A program made the position numbers and the translations under genes. Below are positions 1 through 9,505 of a DNA stretch of 53,682 bases, piece after piece. Where the stretch lies: assembly GCA_913777325.1 (NCBI GenBank), contig CAJYSA010000075.1, positions 1-53,682 on the forward strand, given 5' to 3'. The first letter of the stretch is position 1, and each line of letters opens with the position of its first letter. The notes under the pieces are model-generated. The model was not told the origin of the DNA, did not search any database, and saw only the letters and a program-made list of their open reading frames with translations. Source of the DNA: an uncultured Sphingomonas sp. (GTDB lineage Bacteria > Pseudomonadota > Alphaproteobacteria > Sphingomonadales > Sphingomonadaceae).

Positions 1-1274
1 TGGCCGATCAGCCGGTCGAGCTCGGGATAGCGCGCCGCCGAGGCGTCGGGAACGTAGTTCGCGAGATAGGCCCAGACCTGATCGGGCGTCGCGCCCTCGC
101 CCATCACACCGACGAGGTTGAGCAGCAGCCCGAACGTGACCGGCAACACGCCCTCCGGCAGCTTGCCGTCATGGACGTGGTGGACCGGGTTACCCAGCTT
201 CTCCTTGGCCGCCTGCCCGGCGTAATTGCCGCGGAACTGCCAGTAATCGTCGACCGCGCGCGGGATCACGCCCATGTGGAGCTGCTTGGCCCTCTTCGGC
301 TCGCGATAGATGTAGAAGGCGAGGCTTTCCTCTGGGCCATAGGTCAGCCATTGCTCGATCGACAAGCCATTGCCCTTCGACTTCGAAATCTTCTCGCCCT
401 TGTCGTCGAGGAACATCTCGTAATTGAAGCCCTCGGGCGGACGGCCGCCCAGCACGCGCGCGATCTTCGACGACTGGACGACCGAATCGATCAGATCCTT
501 GCCCGCCATCTCGTAATCGACACCCAGCGCCACCCAGCGCATCGCCCAGTCGACCTTCCACTGGAGCTTCGACAGGCCGCCCAGCGCCGACTGGACGATC
601 CGTTCGCCCTCATCCTCGAACGCGATCATGCCCGTCTCGGCATCGACCACCTCGACCGGCACCTGCAGCACCACCCCGCTCTTCGGGCTGACCGGCAGCA
701 CCGGCGAATAGGTCGCGCGACGCTCGGCACGCAGCGTCGGCAGCATGACGTCCATCACGCCCTGCCAATGGCGCAGCACGCCCTTGATGGCGTCGTCGAA
801 GCGGCCTGAGGTATAATATTCGGTCGACGACGCGAATTCGTAGTCGAAGCCGTAGCGATCGAGGAAGTCGCGCAGCATGGCGTTGTTGTGCGCCGCAAAG
901 CTGTCGAACTTGCCGAATGGGTCGGGGATGCGCGTCAGCGGGCGCCCAAGATGTTCGCGCAGCATGTCGCCGTTCGGCACGTTCTCGGGCACCTTGCGCA
1001 GCCCGTCCATGTCGTCGCTGAACGCGATCAGCCGGGTCGGCAGGTCGCTGAGCGTGTGGAAGGCGTTGCGGACCATCGTCGTGCGCAGCACTTCGTTGAA
1101 CGTGCCGATGTGCGGCAGCCCCGACGGGCCATAGCCGGTTTCGAACAGCACCGGCGCGCCGTCCGGCTTACCGTGCGGATAACGCTTGAGGAGCTTGCGC
1201 GCCTCCTCATACGGCCAGGCCTTGGAGTCGAGAGCGGCGGTTCGGAAGCTTTCCGGGCGAAGATCGTCGGTCAT
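1..1274 (-). CDS. lysK: Class I lysyl-tRNA synthetase (3' end outside window)
   Basis: Charges tRNA-Lys with lysine in the cytoplasm. The visible 424 residues begin MTDDLRPESF at the ATG complementary to 1272-1274 and run off the left edge. The class I signatures are both present: HIGT at residues 55-58 (LPHIGTFNE) and KISKS at 295-299 (GEKISKSKGN). This is the class I, archaeal-type LysRS, which is the normal form in many alphaproteobacteria and is unrelated to the class II LysS of enterobacteria. The C-terminal anticodon-binding cage lies beyond the window. It diverges from crtZ across about 50 bases. The family assignment is secure; only the 3' end is missing. Confidence 0.95.
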   Translation of the reverse strand, partial: MTDDLRPESFRTAALDSKAWPYEEARKLLKRYPHGKPDGAPVLFETGYGPSGLPHIGTFNEVLRTTMVRNAFHTLSDLPTRLIAFSDDMDGLRKVPENVPNGDMLREHLGRPLTRIPDPFGKFDSFAAHNNAMLRDFLDRYGFDYEFASSTEYYTSGRFDDAIKGVLRHWQGVMDVMLPTLRAERRATYSPVLPVSPKSGVVLQVPVEVVDAETGMIAFEDEGERIVQSALGGLSKLQWKVDWAMRWVALGVDYEMAGKDLIDSVVQSSKIARVLGGRPPEGFNYEMFLDDKGEKISKSKGNGLSIEQWLTYGPEESLAFYIYREPKRAKQLHMGVIPRAVDDYWQFRGNYAGQAAKEKLGNPVHHVHDGKLPEGVLPVTFGLLLNLVGVMGEGATPDQVWAYLANYVPDASAARYPELDRLIG

Positions 1275-1324
1275 GATCGCGCCGACGTAGCGAGACGGGC
1301 GCGCGATGGCTATATGCACGCGCG

Positions 1325-1849
1325 ATGTCGTTCTGGCCCGCCCTCGCGCTATTCCTCGCCACCGTCGCGCTGATGGAGGGGTTCGCCTATGTCATGCACC
1401 GCTGGGTGATGCACGGGCCGGGCTGGTTCCTGCACGAAAGCCACCACCGCCCACGCACCGGCAACTGGGAGCTGAACGACCTGTATGCCGCGATCTTCGC
1501 GGTGCCGTCGTTCGTGATGATCCTGGGCGGGGTGCAGCTCGGCTGGTGGCCGGGGTTCACATGGATCGGCGCCGGCATCGCGGCATACGGCGCGATCTAT
1601 TTCGGTTTCCACGACGTGATCGTCCACAAACGGCTGCCGTCGCGCTACCTGCCGAAGTCGGCCTATATGAAGCGGATCATCCAGGCGCACCGGCTGCACC
1701 ACGTCGTCGAGACGCGCGAGGGCAACGTCAGCTTCGGCTTCCTGATCGCGCCCAGACCCGAGGAACTGAAGGCGGAGCTGAAGCGCCGGGGCCGCGCCGG
1801 GGTGCGCGCGGCGACGGGGGCGGAGCGCGGGGTGTCGTCGCGGGCGTGA
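1325..1849 (+). CDS. crtZ: Beta-carotene hydroxylase (CrtZ family)
   Basis: A non-haem di-iron membrane enzyme that hydroxylates the beta-ionone rings of beta-carotene to give zeaxanthin, on the path to the yellow carotenoids of sphingomonads. All four histidine clusters of the fatty acid hydroxylase/CrtZ family are visible: H25-x4-H30, H37-x2-H40-H41, H96-x4-H101 and H122-x2-H125-H126. Hydrophobic stretches near residues 4-20, 55-72 and 78-95 fit a membrane protein. The 174-residue length is normal for CrtZ; the last ~25 residues are a basic, low-complexity tail. No other crt gene lies nearby, so it stands alone here. A more general sterol-desaturase-type hydroxylase is the alternative, but the length and spacing favour CrtZ. 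Confidence 0.88.
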   Translation: MSFWPALALFLATVALMEGFAYVMHRWVMHGPGWFLHESHHRPRTGNWELNDLYAAIFAVPSFVMILGGVQLGWWPGFTWIGAGIAAYGAIYFGFHDVIVHKRLPSRYLPKSAYMKRIIQAHRLHHVVETREGNVSFGFLIAPRPEELKAELKRRGRAGVRAATGAERGVSSRA

Positions 1850-1865
1850 ACGCGTGGAGCACGTG

Positions 1866-1932
1866 CTTCGACAGGCTCAGCACGAACGGTTCGACGTTGA
1901 CCTTCACCCGTTCGCCCTGAGCCTGTCGAAGG
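1866..1932. repeat. Palindromic intergenic repeat, family A copy 1
   Basis: The left arm (1866-1889, core GACAGGCTCAGCACGAACGG) and the right arm (1908-1932, core CCGTTCGCCCTGAGCCTGTC) are near-perfect inverted copies around an ~18-base spacer. The same pair of arms occurs in the opposite order at 5975-6043. It sits just past the crtZ stop. It resembles REP/REPIN-type elements scattered between sphingomonad genes; it could form a long hairpin in RNA. Confidence 0.85.
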
Positions 1933-1969
1933 GCGTGTTATAGGCTCGCGCTCTCAATGGCGCCCACGA

Positions 1970-2131
1970 TCAGAAATCGACCGCGATGCCCTTCAATTCC
2001 CAGTCGCCGAAGCGCACCGGATCGCGACCCAGCGGATCGTCCTGCGGGCGTTCGACCGCCTCCGGCTCGGGCACCGGCGTGTTCGGGGTGAGGTGCGCGG
2101 GCGGCTTCACATGGTCGGGGCGCTTGCCCAT
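1970..2131 (-). CDS. DUF1674 protein, succinate dehydrogenase assembly factor 4-like
   Basis: A 53-residue protein starting MGKRPDHVKPPAHL and ending in the hallmark DUF1674 motif, here DPVRFGDWELKGIAVDF (G-x-x-P-x-R-[FY]-G-D-W-E-x-x-G-x-x-x-D-F). The family includes mitochondrial SDHAF4 (Sdh8), which binds flavinylated SdhA before it joins the complex, so a role in succinate dehydrogenase maturation is inferred from homology. The N-terminal half is proline-rich and likely disordered. I chose the ATG complementary to 2129-2131; a longer reading upstream would overlap the start of the divergent rsmB-like gene and look non-coding. It is monocistronic, back to back with that gene. No sdh gene is in the window. 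Confidence 0.82.
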   Translation of the reverse strand: MGKRPDHVKPPAHLTPNTPVPEPEAVERPQDDPLGRDPVRFGDWELKGIAVDF

Positions 2132-2222
2132 CGCTGGTCCTTCCGATTGATCCGGCGTGCGGCTCCGCACATATGCAGCGGCATGATCGCCTTCAAGCCG
2201 AGCCGTCGCCGGCACACCGCGC

Positions 2223-3533
2223 GTGGTTGACGCCCGCCCGCCCCGCCGCCCGGCGGGCAAGCCCCGCCCCGCCCCCGGCGGCCCCGAACCGCTCGGCACC
2301 GCCGCCAGGCGCGCCGCGTTGCGGCTGCTCGATGCGGTGCTGCGTCGGGGCGAGCCGCTCGAATCGGCGCTGGCGCATGCCACGCGCGCGCTGCCCGGCG
2401 GGCCGGATCGCGGGCTGGCGCACGCCATCGTCGCCGAAACGCTGCGGCGGCTGCCCGATCTGGACGCGCTGATCGATTCGGCGACGCGCCAGAAACTGCC
2501 CGACGACGCCAAGGCGCGCAGCGCGCTGCGCATCGCGCTGGTGCAGGCGCTGGCGCTGGGCACCCCGCCGCATGCCGCGATCGCCACCGTCCTGCCGCTG
2601 GTGGACGGCGGCCCGCGCAAGCTGGTCCACGGCGTGTTCGGCACGTTGATGCGCGGCGCGGCGACGCTGCCCGAGGTGCCGACGCTGCCTGCCGCCGTCG
2701 CGGAGCGCTGGCGCCACAATTGGGGGAACGAGGCCGCCGCCGCCGCCGCGCGCGCGATCGCCGCGCCGCCGCCGATCGACCTCAGCTATGCCGATCCCGC
2801 GCGGGTGCTGCCCGACGCCGTCTCGCTGGCACCGGCGCATGCGCGCGTTGCGGCGGGCAGCGAGGTGGCGGCGCTGCCCGGCTTCGCGGCGGGCGAATGG
2901 TGGGTGCAGGATCTGGCCGCCTCGATCCCCGCGCGGCTGATCGGACGCGGCCCCGGCAGCGCGCTGGACCTGTGCGCGGCGCCAGGCGGCAAGACGCTCC
3001 AGCTCGCCGCCGCCGGATGGCGGGTGACGGCGGTCGAGCTGTCGGAAAGTCGCGCCGCGCGACTTCGCGAGAATCGCGACCGCACCGGGCTGTCGTTCGA
3101 CATCGCGATCGCCGACGTGCTGGAATGGTCGCCGGAGGCTCCCGCACAGGCGGTGCTGGTCGATGCGCCGTGCAGCGCGACCGGCATCTTCCGCCGCCAC
3201 CCCGACGTGCTCCACCGCGCGCACGGCGGGATCGTGGCGGAGATGGCGACGCTCCAGTCGCGCATCCTGGCGCGCGCCGCCGATTGGGTCGCGCCGGGGG
3301 GCACGCTGGTCTACGCCACCTGTTCGCTGGAGCCCGAGGAGGGCGAGGCGCAGATCGAGCGCTTCCTGCGCGATCGCCCCGACTTCCATATCCGCGCACC
3401 CCGCCCCGGCGAGCTGCCCGACGGCATCGTCGCCGAGCCGGAAGGCTGGGTCCGGACCCTGCCCGGGACGCTTGAACCGGTCGGTGGATGCGACGGGTTC
3501 TTCGTCGCACGGGTCGAGCGCGCTTCCGCCTGA
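2223..3533 (+). CDS. rsmB: RsmB-type rRNA (cytosine-5) methyltransferase
   Basis: SAM-dependent m5C methyltransferase of the Nol1/Nop2/Sun family, expected to modify 16S rRNA. An N-terminal NusB-like RNA-binding domain covers about residues 25-150 and the Rossmann methyltransferase domain residues 230-436. Visible motifs are the SAM loop LCAAPGGKT (250-258), motif IV DAPCSATG with Cys317, and motif VI ATCSLEPEE with the nucleophile Cys367; both cysteines of the two-Cys mechanism are present. The start is probably GTG at 2223; no better ATG lies in frame before the NusB domain. 436 residues is normal. It is followed after 28 bases by rpe, likely one transcript. The exact target cytosine cannot be read from sequence. 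Confidence 0.9.
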   Translation: MVDARPPRRPAGKPRPAPGGPEPLGTAARRAALRLLDAVLRRGEPLESALAHATRALPGGPDRGLAHAIVAETLRRLPDLDALIDSATRQKLPDDAKARSALRIALVQALALGTPPHAAIATVLPLVDGGPRKLVHGVFGTLMRGAATLPEVPTLPAAVAERWRHNWGNEAAAAAARAIAAPPPIDLSYADPARVLPDAVSLAPAHARVAAGSEVAALPGFAAGEWWVQDLAASIPARLIGRGPGSALDLCAAPGGKTLQLAAAGWRVTAVELSESRAARLRENRDRTGLSFDIAIADVLEWSPEAPAQAVLVDAPCSATGIFRRHPDVLHRAHGGIVAEMATLQSRILARAADWVAPGGTLVYATCSLEPEEGEAQIERFLRDRPDFHIRAPRPGELPDGIVAEPEGWVRTLPGTLEPVGGCDGFFVARVERASA

Positions 3534-3561
3534 CGCCCGCGTGGTCTAACGGGGCGGGATC

Positions 3562-4224
3562 ATGACCAAGCCCGTCCGCATCGCACCTTCGATCCTGTCC
3601 GCCGACTTCGCCAGACTGGGGGAGGAGGTGCGCGCGATCGATGCCGCCGGGGCCGACTGGATCCATATCGACGTGATGGACGGGCATTTCGTCCCCAACA
3701 TCACGATCGGCCCGGCGGTGGTGAAGGCGCTGCGCCCGCACACCGCCAAGCCGTTCGACGTCCATCTGATGATCTCGCCGGTCGACGCCTATCTGGACGC
3801 CTTCGCCGAGGCGGGCGCGGACACGATCACCGTCCATCCGGAGGCGGGGCCGCACGTCCACCGCACCGTCCAGCACATCAAGTCGCTGGGCAAGCGCGCG
3901 GGCGTGGTGCTGAACCCCGGCACCCCGGCCAAGATGCTCGACTATCTGATCGACATGGTCGACCTGGTGCTGGTGATGAGCGTCAACCCGGGCTTCGGCG
4001 GGCAGCATTTCATCGACAGCCAGCTCAGGAAGATCGCCGCGATCCGCAAGATGATCGAACATTCGGGGCGCGACATCGATCTGGAGGTCGACGGCGGGAT
4101 CGACGCCGACACCGCGCGCCGCGCGATCGAGGCCGGCGCCGACGCGCTGGTCGCGGGCACCGCCACCTTCCGGGGCGGGCCGGAGCGCTATGCCGAGAAC
4201 ATCCGGGGTCTGCGCGGCGGATGA
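3562..4224 (+). CDS. rpe: Ribulose-phosphate 3-epimerase
   Basis: Interconverts D-ribulose 5-phosphate and D-xylulose 5-phosphate in the pentose phosphate pathway. The 220-residue TIM barrel shows the complete active site: H35 and D37 in HIDVMDG, H68 in DVHLM, and D177 in EVDGGI, with S10 near the N-terminus in APSILSADF; the phosphate-binding GGI and AGTATF loops follow. The ATG at 3562 gives [10 protein letters not shown], the expected N-terminus. The stop overlaps the ATG of the heparinase-like gene in ATGA (4221-4224), so the two are translationally coupled. Confidence 0.97.
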   Translation: MTKPVRIAPSILSADFARLGEEVRAIDAAGADWIHIDVMDGHFVPNITIGPAVVKALRPHTAKPFDVHLMISPVDAYLDAFAEAGADTITVHPEAGPHVHRTVQHIKSLGKRAGVVLNPGTPAKMLDYLIDMVDLVLVMSVNPGFGGQHFIDSQLRKIAAIRKMIEHSGRDIDLEVDGGIDADTARRAIEAGADALVAGTATFRGGPERYAENIRGLRGG

Positions 4225-5942
4225 CCGACGACCGGACGGGCATCGATTCCGACAAGCACATCATTTCCGCCGGCACCGGCGAATCGCTGGGCGACCGTGT
4301 CGCGACCTGGTTCGAGCGGCTGACGTGGCGCACCCCGATCCACGACCGGCGGCTGGACGGACAGCATCCGGTGAAGCTGGTCGCGGCGCCGGTCGATCCG
4401 CTGCCCGCCGAAACCGATCTGGGCGAGGCGCTGCTCGACGGGTGGATGTTCGCGGGCGGGGAGCATCACGCGATCGACGCGATCGACATGGCCGCCCCCG
4501 CCGCGGGGCCGGCGTTCGTCGAGTATCTCCACGGCTTCGGCTGGCTGCGCGACCTGTCCGCGATCGAGGATCGCGCGCGCACCGTGCCGCTGGCCGAGGC
4601 GCTGGCGGCGCGCTGGCTGGCCGCGCATGGCGAGCGCGTGTCCGACCCGGCGTGGCGCCCCGCCACCACCGCGCGGCGGCTGGCGATGTGGTCGTTCCAT
4701 GCGCCGCTGCTGCTGTCGTCGTCGGACCTGGTATTTCGCTCGCGGATCCTGAACGGCGTCGCGCGCGCCGCGCGGCATCTCGATCGTACCGCCGACAAGG
4801 CTCCCCCGGGGCATGAGCGCGTCGCCGCCTGGGCCGGGGTGCTGATCGCCGGGCTGCTGCTGCCGGGGGGCGAGCCGCGCGTCGCGATCGGCGAGGCCGG
4901 GCTGGCGCGCGCGCTGGCGACCGCGCTGACCGCCGACGGCGGGATCGTCAGCCGCTCGCCCGCCGCGCTGCTCGATCTGCTGGCGACGCTCGGCCTGCTG
5001 CGCGCGGCGTGCGAGGCGCGGGGATTGCCGCTGCCCGACGCGGCGATCGACGCGCTGGCGATCGCAACCCCGGCGCTGCTGGGCACGACGATGGGCGATG
5101 GCGGGCTGTCGAGCTGGCAGGGCGGGCTGCCCGTCGATGCCGAGGCGGTGAACGACGTGCTGATCGCCAGCGGCGCGCATGGCCGCCCGCTGCGCCAGTC
5201 GCGCGACTGGGGATATCAGCGGCTGGCGAACGGCCATGCGGTGCTGATCGTCGATGCCGCCCCGCCGCCGATGGCGCGCGTGGCGGAAGGCGGCTGCGCC
5301 TCGACGCTGGCGTTCGAGTTTGGCGACGGGCCGGAGCGGCTGATCGTCAATTGCGGCGGCGCGGGCGTCACCGGCGCGCGGATGTCGCCCGCGATGGCGA
5401 TCGGGCTGCGCAGCACCGCCGCGCATTCGACGCTGACGATCGGCGACACCAATTCGACCGCGATCCTGCCCGACGGCACGCTGGGCAAGGGCGTCCGCCA
5501 GGTCGAACTGACGCGGCAGGAATCGGAGCTGGGCAGCCGGATCGAGGCCCGTCACGACGGCTATGTCCGCCGGCACGGCTTCCATCACCAGCGCACGCTG
5601 CTGCTGCTGAGCGACGGGCGCGAGTTGCGGGGCGAGGACGCGCTGCTGGCGGCGCCGGGCGCGCGCAGCCGCCGCCCCGATGCGATGACGCCGTTCCTGC
5701 TGCGCTTCCACCTGGCGGTGGGGGTGGAGGCGGTGGCGACCGCCGACGGGCAGGCCGCGATGCTGCGCACCGCGGCGGGACATTTCTGGCACTTCCGCAG
5801 CCGCGGCGAACGGCTGACGATCGAGGACAGCGTGTGGGTGGACGGCTGGGGCCGGCTGTTCACCACGCAGCAGATCGTGATCCACGGGCTGGCGCCGCCG
5901 TCCGGGGTGAACGTGAACTGGGTGATGAAACGCGCGCGGTAG
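4221..5942 (+). CDS. Heparinase II/III family protein
   Basis: A 573-residue protein with the heparinase II/III-like beta domain in its C-terminal half (about 300-560; blocks such as [34 protein letters not shown] and [15 protein letters not shown]) and an alpha-helical toroid in the N-terminal half. Family members are polysaccharide lyases acting on uronic-acid polymers. No signal peptide is visible, so this protein looks cytoplasmic, which is unusual for a lyase. Sphingomonads make acidic exopolysaccharides, so a role in polysaccharide turnover is an inference only. It overlaps rpe by four bases and is separated from purH by a palindromic repeat. Substrate unknown. Confidence 0.82.
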   Translation: MTDDRTGIDSDKHIISAGTGESLGDRVATWFERLTWRTPIHDRRLDGQHPVKLVAAPVDPLPAETDLGEALLDGWMFAGGEHHAIDAIDMAAPAAGPAFVEYLHGFGWLRDLSAIEDRARTVPLAEALAARWLAAHGERVSDPAWRPATTARRLAMWSFHAPLLLSSSDLVFRSRILNGVARAARHLDRTADKAPPGHERVAAWAGVLIAGLLLPGGEPRVAIGEAGLARALATALTADGGIVSRSPAALLDLLATLGLLRAACEARGLPLPDAAIDALAIATPALLGTTMGDGGLSSWQGGLPVDAEAVNDVLIASGAHGRPLRQSRDWGYQRLANGHAVLIVDAAPPPMARVAEGGCASTLAFEFGDGPERLIVNCGGAGVTGARMSPAMAIGLRSTAAHSTLTIGDTNSTAILPDGTLGKGVRQVELTRQESELGSRIEARHDGYVRRHGFHHQRTLLLLSDGRELRGEDALLAAPGARSRRPDAMTPFLLRFHLAVGVEAVATADGQAAMLRTAAGHFWHFRSRGERLTIEDSVWVDGWGRLFTTQQIVIHGLAPPSGVNVNWVMKRAR

Positions 5943-5974
5943 GCGCTCCTCTCGCACGGCCGATCCAAAGCAAA

Positions 5975-6043
5975 CCGTTCGTGCTGAGCCTGTCGAAGCA
6001 CATGCCGCACGGGCACACCCTTCGACAAGCTCAGGGCGAACGG
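5975..6043. repeat. Palindromic intergenic repeat, family A copy 2
   Basis: The arms at 5975-5998 (core CGTTCGTGCTGAGCCTGTCG) and 6019-6043 (core TTCGACAAGCTCAGGGCGAA) are inverted partners around ~20 bases and match the arms at 1866-1932. It lies between the heparinase-like gene and purH, clear of both coding regions. REP-like; may also stabilise or end the upstream message. Confidence 0.85.
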
Positions 6044-6149
6044 CGTTCTGTGATGAACCGGGGTTACAACACGTCGCCGATCCGCATGGCGGCTCGTGAG
6101 GCGGGGTTCGCACTTGAGCGCCGCCCGTCGGCCGCGTAAGCGCGCGCGC

Positions 6150-7724
6150 ATGACCAGCATCCCGATCCGCCGCGCGCTCCTTTCCGTTTCCGACAAGACC
6201 GGGATCGTCGATCTCGCCACCGCACTGGCGGCGCGCGACGTCGAACTGGTGTCGACCGGCGGCACCGCCAAGGCGCTGCGCGAGGCCGGCCTGGCGGTTC
6301 GCGACATCAGCGAATTGACCGGCTTTCCGGAGATGATGGACGGGCGCGTCAAGACGCTGCACCCGAAGGTGCATGGCGGATTGCTGGCGGTGCGCGACGA
6401 CGCCGCGCACGCCGCGTCGATGGAAGAGCATCAGATCGGCGCGATCGATCTGGTGGTGGTGAACCTCTATCCGTTTGAGGCGACCGTCGCCAAGGGTGCG
6501 GACCGCGACGAGGTGGTCGAGAATATCGACATCGGCGGCCCCAGCATGGTCCGCTCGGCGGCGAAGAACCACGCTTATGTCGCGATCGTCACCGATCCGG
6601 CCGATTACGCGCTGGTCGCCGAGGGCACGACGACGCTCGACGATCGCAAGCGGCTGGCCGCCAAGGCGTTCGCCACCACCGCCGCCTATGACGGCGCGAT
6701 CGCGCGCTGGTTCGGAAACGTCGATCAGCGCGAGCGCTTCCCCGCGACGCTGCCGATCACGCTCCGCCGCGCCGGCGAGGAACTGCGCTATGGCGAGAAC
6801 CCGCATCAGCACGCGGCCTTCTATGCCGCCACTGGCGATACGACGCCCGGGATCGGGCAGGCGCGGCAGGTGCAGGGCAAGGCGCTGAGCTATAACAATT
6901 ACAACGATGCCGACGCCGCGCTGGAGCTGATCGCGGAGTTCCGCGATGCCGAGCCGACCTGCGTGATCGTCAAGCATGCCAATCCGTGCGGGGTGGCAAC
7001 CGCCGCGACGCTGGCCGAGGCGTATGAGGCGGCGTTCGCGTGCGACACGGTCAGCGCGTTCGGGGGTATCATCGCGGTCAATCGTCCGCTCGACGGCGAG
7101 ACCGCGAAGGCGATCACCGGCATCTTCACCGAGGTGGTGGTGGCGCCCGATGCCGATGAAGAGGCGCTGGCGCTGTTCGCCGCCAAGAAGAACCTGCGGC
7201 TGTTGCTGACCGGCGAGTTGCCCGATCCGGCGCGTGACGGTCTGTTCGCCAAGTCGATCGCGGGCGGCTGGCTGGTCCAGTCGCGCGACGCCGGGCGCGT
7301 GTTGCCCGCCGACCTGAAGGTCGTGACGAAGCGCCAGCCGACCGAGCAGGAACTCGCCGACTGCCTGTTCGCCTGGACGGTGGCCAAGCATGTGAAATCG
7401 AACGCGATCGTCTACGCGAAGGGCGGCAGCACGGCGGGCGTCGGCGCGGGGCAGATGAACCGGCTCGAATCGGCGCGCATCGCGGCGTGGAAGGCGAAGG
7501 ATGCCGCCGACAAGGCGGTGTGGGCCGAGCCGCGCACGATCGGCTCGGCGGTCGCGTCGGATGCGTTCTTCCCGTTCGCCGATGGCCTGCTCGCGGCCGT
7601 CGAGGCCGGCGCGACGGCGGTAATCCAGCCGGGCGGCTCGATCCGCGACGACGAGGTGATCGCGGCGGCGGATGCGGCGGGGCTGGCGATGGTGTTCACG
7701 GGCATGCGCCACTTCCGGCATTGA
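6150..7724 (+). CDS. purH: Bifunctional AICAR formyltransferase / IMP cyclohydrolase
   Basis: Carries out the last two steps of IMP synthesis: formylation of AICAR with 10-formyl-THF, then ring closure. The N-terminal MGS-like cyclohydrolase domain spans residues 1-~195 ([40 protein letters not shown]). The C-terminal transformylase domain holds the catalytic pair K275-H276 in [10 protein letters not shown] and a typical [11 protein letters not shown] block. Length 524. The start [10 protein letters not shown] at 6150 is chosen because the in-frame upstream residues are basic low-complexity sequence not seen in the family. It is preceded by a palindromic repeat, so it probably has its own promoter. 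Confidence 0.97.
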   Translation: MTSIPIRRALLSVSDKTGIVDLATALAARDVELVSTGGTAKALREAGLAVRDISELTGFPEMMDGRVKTLHPKVHGGLLAVRDDAAHAASMEEHQIGAIDLVVVNLYPFEATVAKGADRDEVVENIDIGGPSMVRSAAKNHAYVAIVTDPADYALVAEGTTTLDDRKRLAAKAFATTAAYDGAIARWFGNVDQRERFPATLPITLRRAGEELRYGENPHQHAAFYAATGDTTPGIGQARQVQGKALSYNNYNDADAALELIAEFRDAEPTCVIVKHANPCGVATAATLAEAYEAAFACDTVSAFGGIIAVNRPLDGETAKAITGIFTEVVVAPDADEEALALFAAKKNLRLLLTGELPDPARDGLFAKSIAGGWLVQSRDAGRVLPADLKVVTKRQPTEQELADCLFAWTVAKHVKSNAIVYAKGGSTAGVGAGQMNRLESARIAAWKAKDAADKAVWAEPRTIGSAVASDAFFPFADGLLAAVEAGATAVIQPGGSIRDDEVIAAADAAGLAMVFTGMRHFRH

Positions 7725-7776
7725 TGCCGGCGTCGGGGCGAGCGTGGCGACCGCGTCGCGACGCCCGCCCCGACCG

Positions 7777-9300
7777 TCAGCGGATGAACCCGCCTTCGTT
7801 GGGTAGGGTCGCTTCCTCGGCGCTGGGCATCTTGCTGAACAGCGCGCGGTCCTCCGGTCCGAACGCATAGCGCCAGATCACGAACAGATACGCCGCCAGC
7901 GTCGCCGCCACGCCGAACGACACCTGCGCCCAGCGCCAGCCCGCCGGCAGCAGCGCGAACGCGCCACCCACCGCCGCGCCCGCGCAGGCCGCCCAGACCA
8001 GCGGCCAGCGCATCGGCGATACGCTTTGTCCCAGCAGGCGCCCCAGCACCCCGGCCTTGATGAACGAGGTGAGCAGCAGCACGAGCATCAGCGCCACCGG
8101 CGCCCCCGCCGCCTGCGTGGTGATGCCATAGCCCGCCGCGCGGATCGCGAGGATCAGCGCGAACGACAAGGCGATCTGGAGCGCCAGCATCGACATCGAG
8201 ATCAGCAGGTTGCGGTGCCGCGCCATATAGACCAGCGCCGATTCGGAGACCGCCCCGGTCGAGGCGAAGACCTCCGCGAACAACAGGAACACCATCGGCG
8301 CCGCGCCGCCGACGAATTGCGGGCCGATCGTCGCCATCACACCCTCGCGCGGGATCGAGGCGGTGATCGCCAGCGCGAGCTGCGCCGCGATGATCCAGAA
8401 CGCCACCTGCCGCACCTGCCGCGCGATCGCGGTCAGATCGCCGCGCGCGAGGCTTTGCGTCACGACCGGGCCCAGGATCGGGTCGAAGCTGGTCTTCAGC
8501 TTCTGCGGCAGGCTGGCGACCTGCTGCGCCATATAATAGATGCCGACCACGCTGGGTGCGAACAATGTGCCCAGGATCAGCCGGTCGACGTTGCGGCTGC
8601 CCCATTCCAGCGCGTCGGCGCCGGCCAGCGGGGTGTTGGCGCGCGTCATCTGCCACAATTGCCCGACATGCGGCGACCAGCCGTGCGGCACGCCATAACT
8701 GCGGATCAGCGGCACGATGCTGGCGGTCAGCGCCGCGACCATGCTGGCGACATAGGCCAGCACCAGCCCGTCCTTGTGGGTGAAGAACGAGAACAGGAAC
8801 GCGAAGATCGACAGCGTCCACGGCTCGATCACCGCGCGCGCGGTAACACTGGCCTTCACGTTATGACGATAGGCGAGAGCGGCGAGGCTGACGTCGGACA
8901 GCGCGGGCGCGAGAATGATGAGCGGGAAGAAGCGGTCCAGCCCGCCGATCGCCGAATTGGGGTACATCGCCTGCGGGAAGGCGAACAGCACGACACTGGC
9001 GATCAGGCTGGCGATCAGCGCGAGCGCGAGCGCGTCGAACACGACATGATTGTGCGGGCGTTCGGTGGAGGACAGCGCCTGCGCCAGCCCCCGCTTGAGG
9101 CCGAGCGTGGCGATCAGCGCGGCGAACTCCACCACGACGACCGCGATCGCGAAGCGCCCGACGAGCGCGGCGCCGTACATGTGGCCGGCGATGAACAGGA
9201 ACGGGATGCGCGCACCGAGCCGCAGGATGAAGCCTGCGACGTTCGTGCGCCCGCCCTTGGCGAGGGCGGCGATGTCTTCGGTCTGGTCGGTCGCGGTCAT
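7777..9300 (-). CDS. Polysaccharide flippase-like membrane protein (MOP superfamily)
   Basis: A 507-residue polytopic membrane protein with about 12-14 hydrophobic helices, in the oligosaccharide-flippase (Wzx/PST) branch of the MOP exporters. It would flip lipid-linked sugar repeat units across the inner membrane for capsule, exopolysaccharide or O-antigen. The N-terminus ([20 protein letters not shown]) and the first helices with [12 protein letters not shown] fit the family. It follows polA on the same strand after about 200 bases that hold a repeat and hairpins, so it is probably transcribed separately. No glycosyltransferase genes surround it, so the polymer it serves is unknown. Confidence 0.8.
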   Translation of the reverse strand: MTATDQTEDIAALAKGGRTNVAGFILRLGARIPFLFIAGHMYGAALVGRFAIAVVVVEFAALIATLGLKRGLAQALSSTERPHNHVVFDALALALIASLIASVVLFAFPQAMYPNSAIGGLDRFFPLIILAPALSDVSLAALAYRHNVKASVTARAVIEPWTLSIFAFLFSFFTHKDGLVLAYVASMVAALTASIVPLIRSYGVPHGWSPHVGQLWQMTRANTPLAGADALEWGSRNVDRLILGTLFAPSVVGIYYMAQQVASLPQKLKTSFDPILGPVVTQSLARGDLTAIARQVRQVAFWIIAAQLALAITASIPREGVMATIGPQFVGGAAPMVFLLFAEVFASTGAVSESALVYMARHRNLLISMSMLALQIALSFALILAIRAAGYGITTQAAGAPVALMLVLLLTSFIKAGVLGRLLGQSVSPMRWPLVWAACAGAAVGGAFALLPAGWRWAQVSFGVAATLAAYLFVIWRYAFGPEDRALFSKMPSAEEATLPNEGGFIR

Positions 9301-9321
9301 GCTGCGAACCGCGGATAGGCC

Positions 9322-9397
9322 GTCATGGCGAGCGTAGCGAAGCCATCCAGAGTCCAGCGCGTCACGCCCTGGATTGCTTCGCTACGCTCGCAATGAC
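9322..9397. repeat. Palindromic intergenic repeat, family B copy 1
   Basis: The left arm 9322-9350 (GTCATGGCGAGCGTAGCGAA then GCCATCCAG) and the right arm 9369-9397 (CTGGATTGCTTCGCTACGCT then CGCAATGAC) are inverted copies around 18 bases. Two more copies occur at 33617-33692 and 53041-53115 with nearly the same overall length. All are intergenic. Confidence 0.85.
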
Positions 9398-9414
9398 GGT
9401 GGTGGTGGAGGCGC

Positions 9415-9433
9415 GACGCGGCGAAGCCGCGTC
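9415..9433 (-). terminator. Hairpin downstream of polA, possible terminator
   Basis: A perfect 8-base-pair stem GACGCGGC / GCCGCGTC around GAA, 73 bases beyond the polA stop. No U-tract follows on the minus strand, so intrinsic termination is only possible, perhaps with Rho. Confidence 0.35.
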
Positions 9434-9505
9434 GTCGGACGGGCGTTGCCCGCCGGCCGCGCTGGCGCGAGTCAGCGGGCGGCGGCCCGCTGCCGCGCTG
9501 CGCGG

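Noticed and set aside
4188-7868. A very long open frame (about 1226 codons) on the minus strand across rpe, the heparinase-like gene and purH
   Set aside because: It mirrors plus-strand genes with clear catalytic motifs. Its Arg/His/Gln-rich translation is the usual shadow of GC-rich coding DNA.
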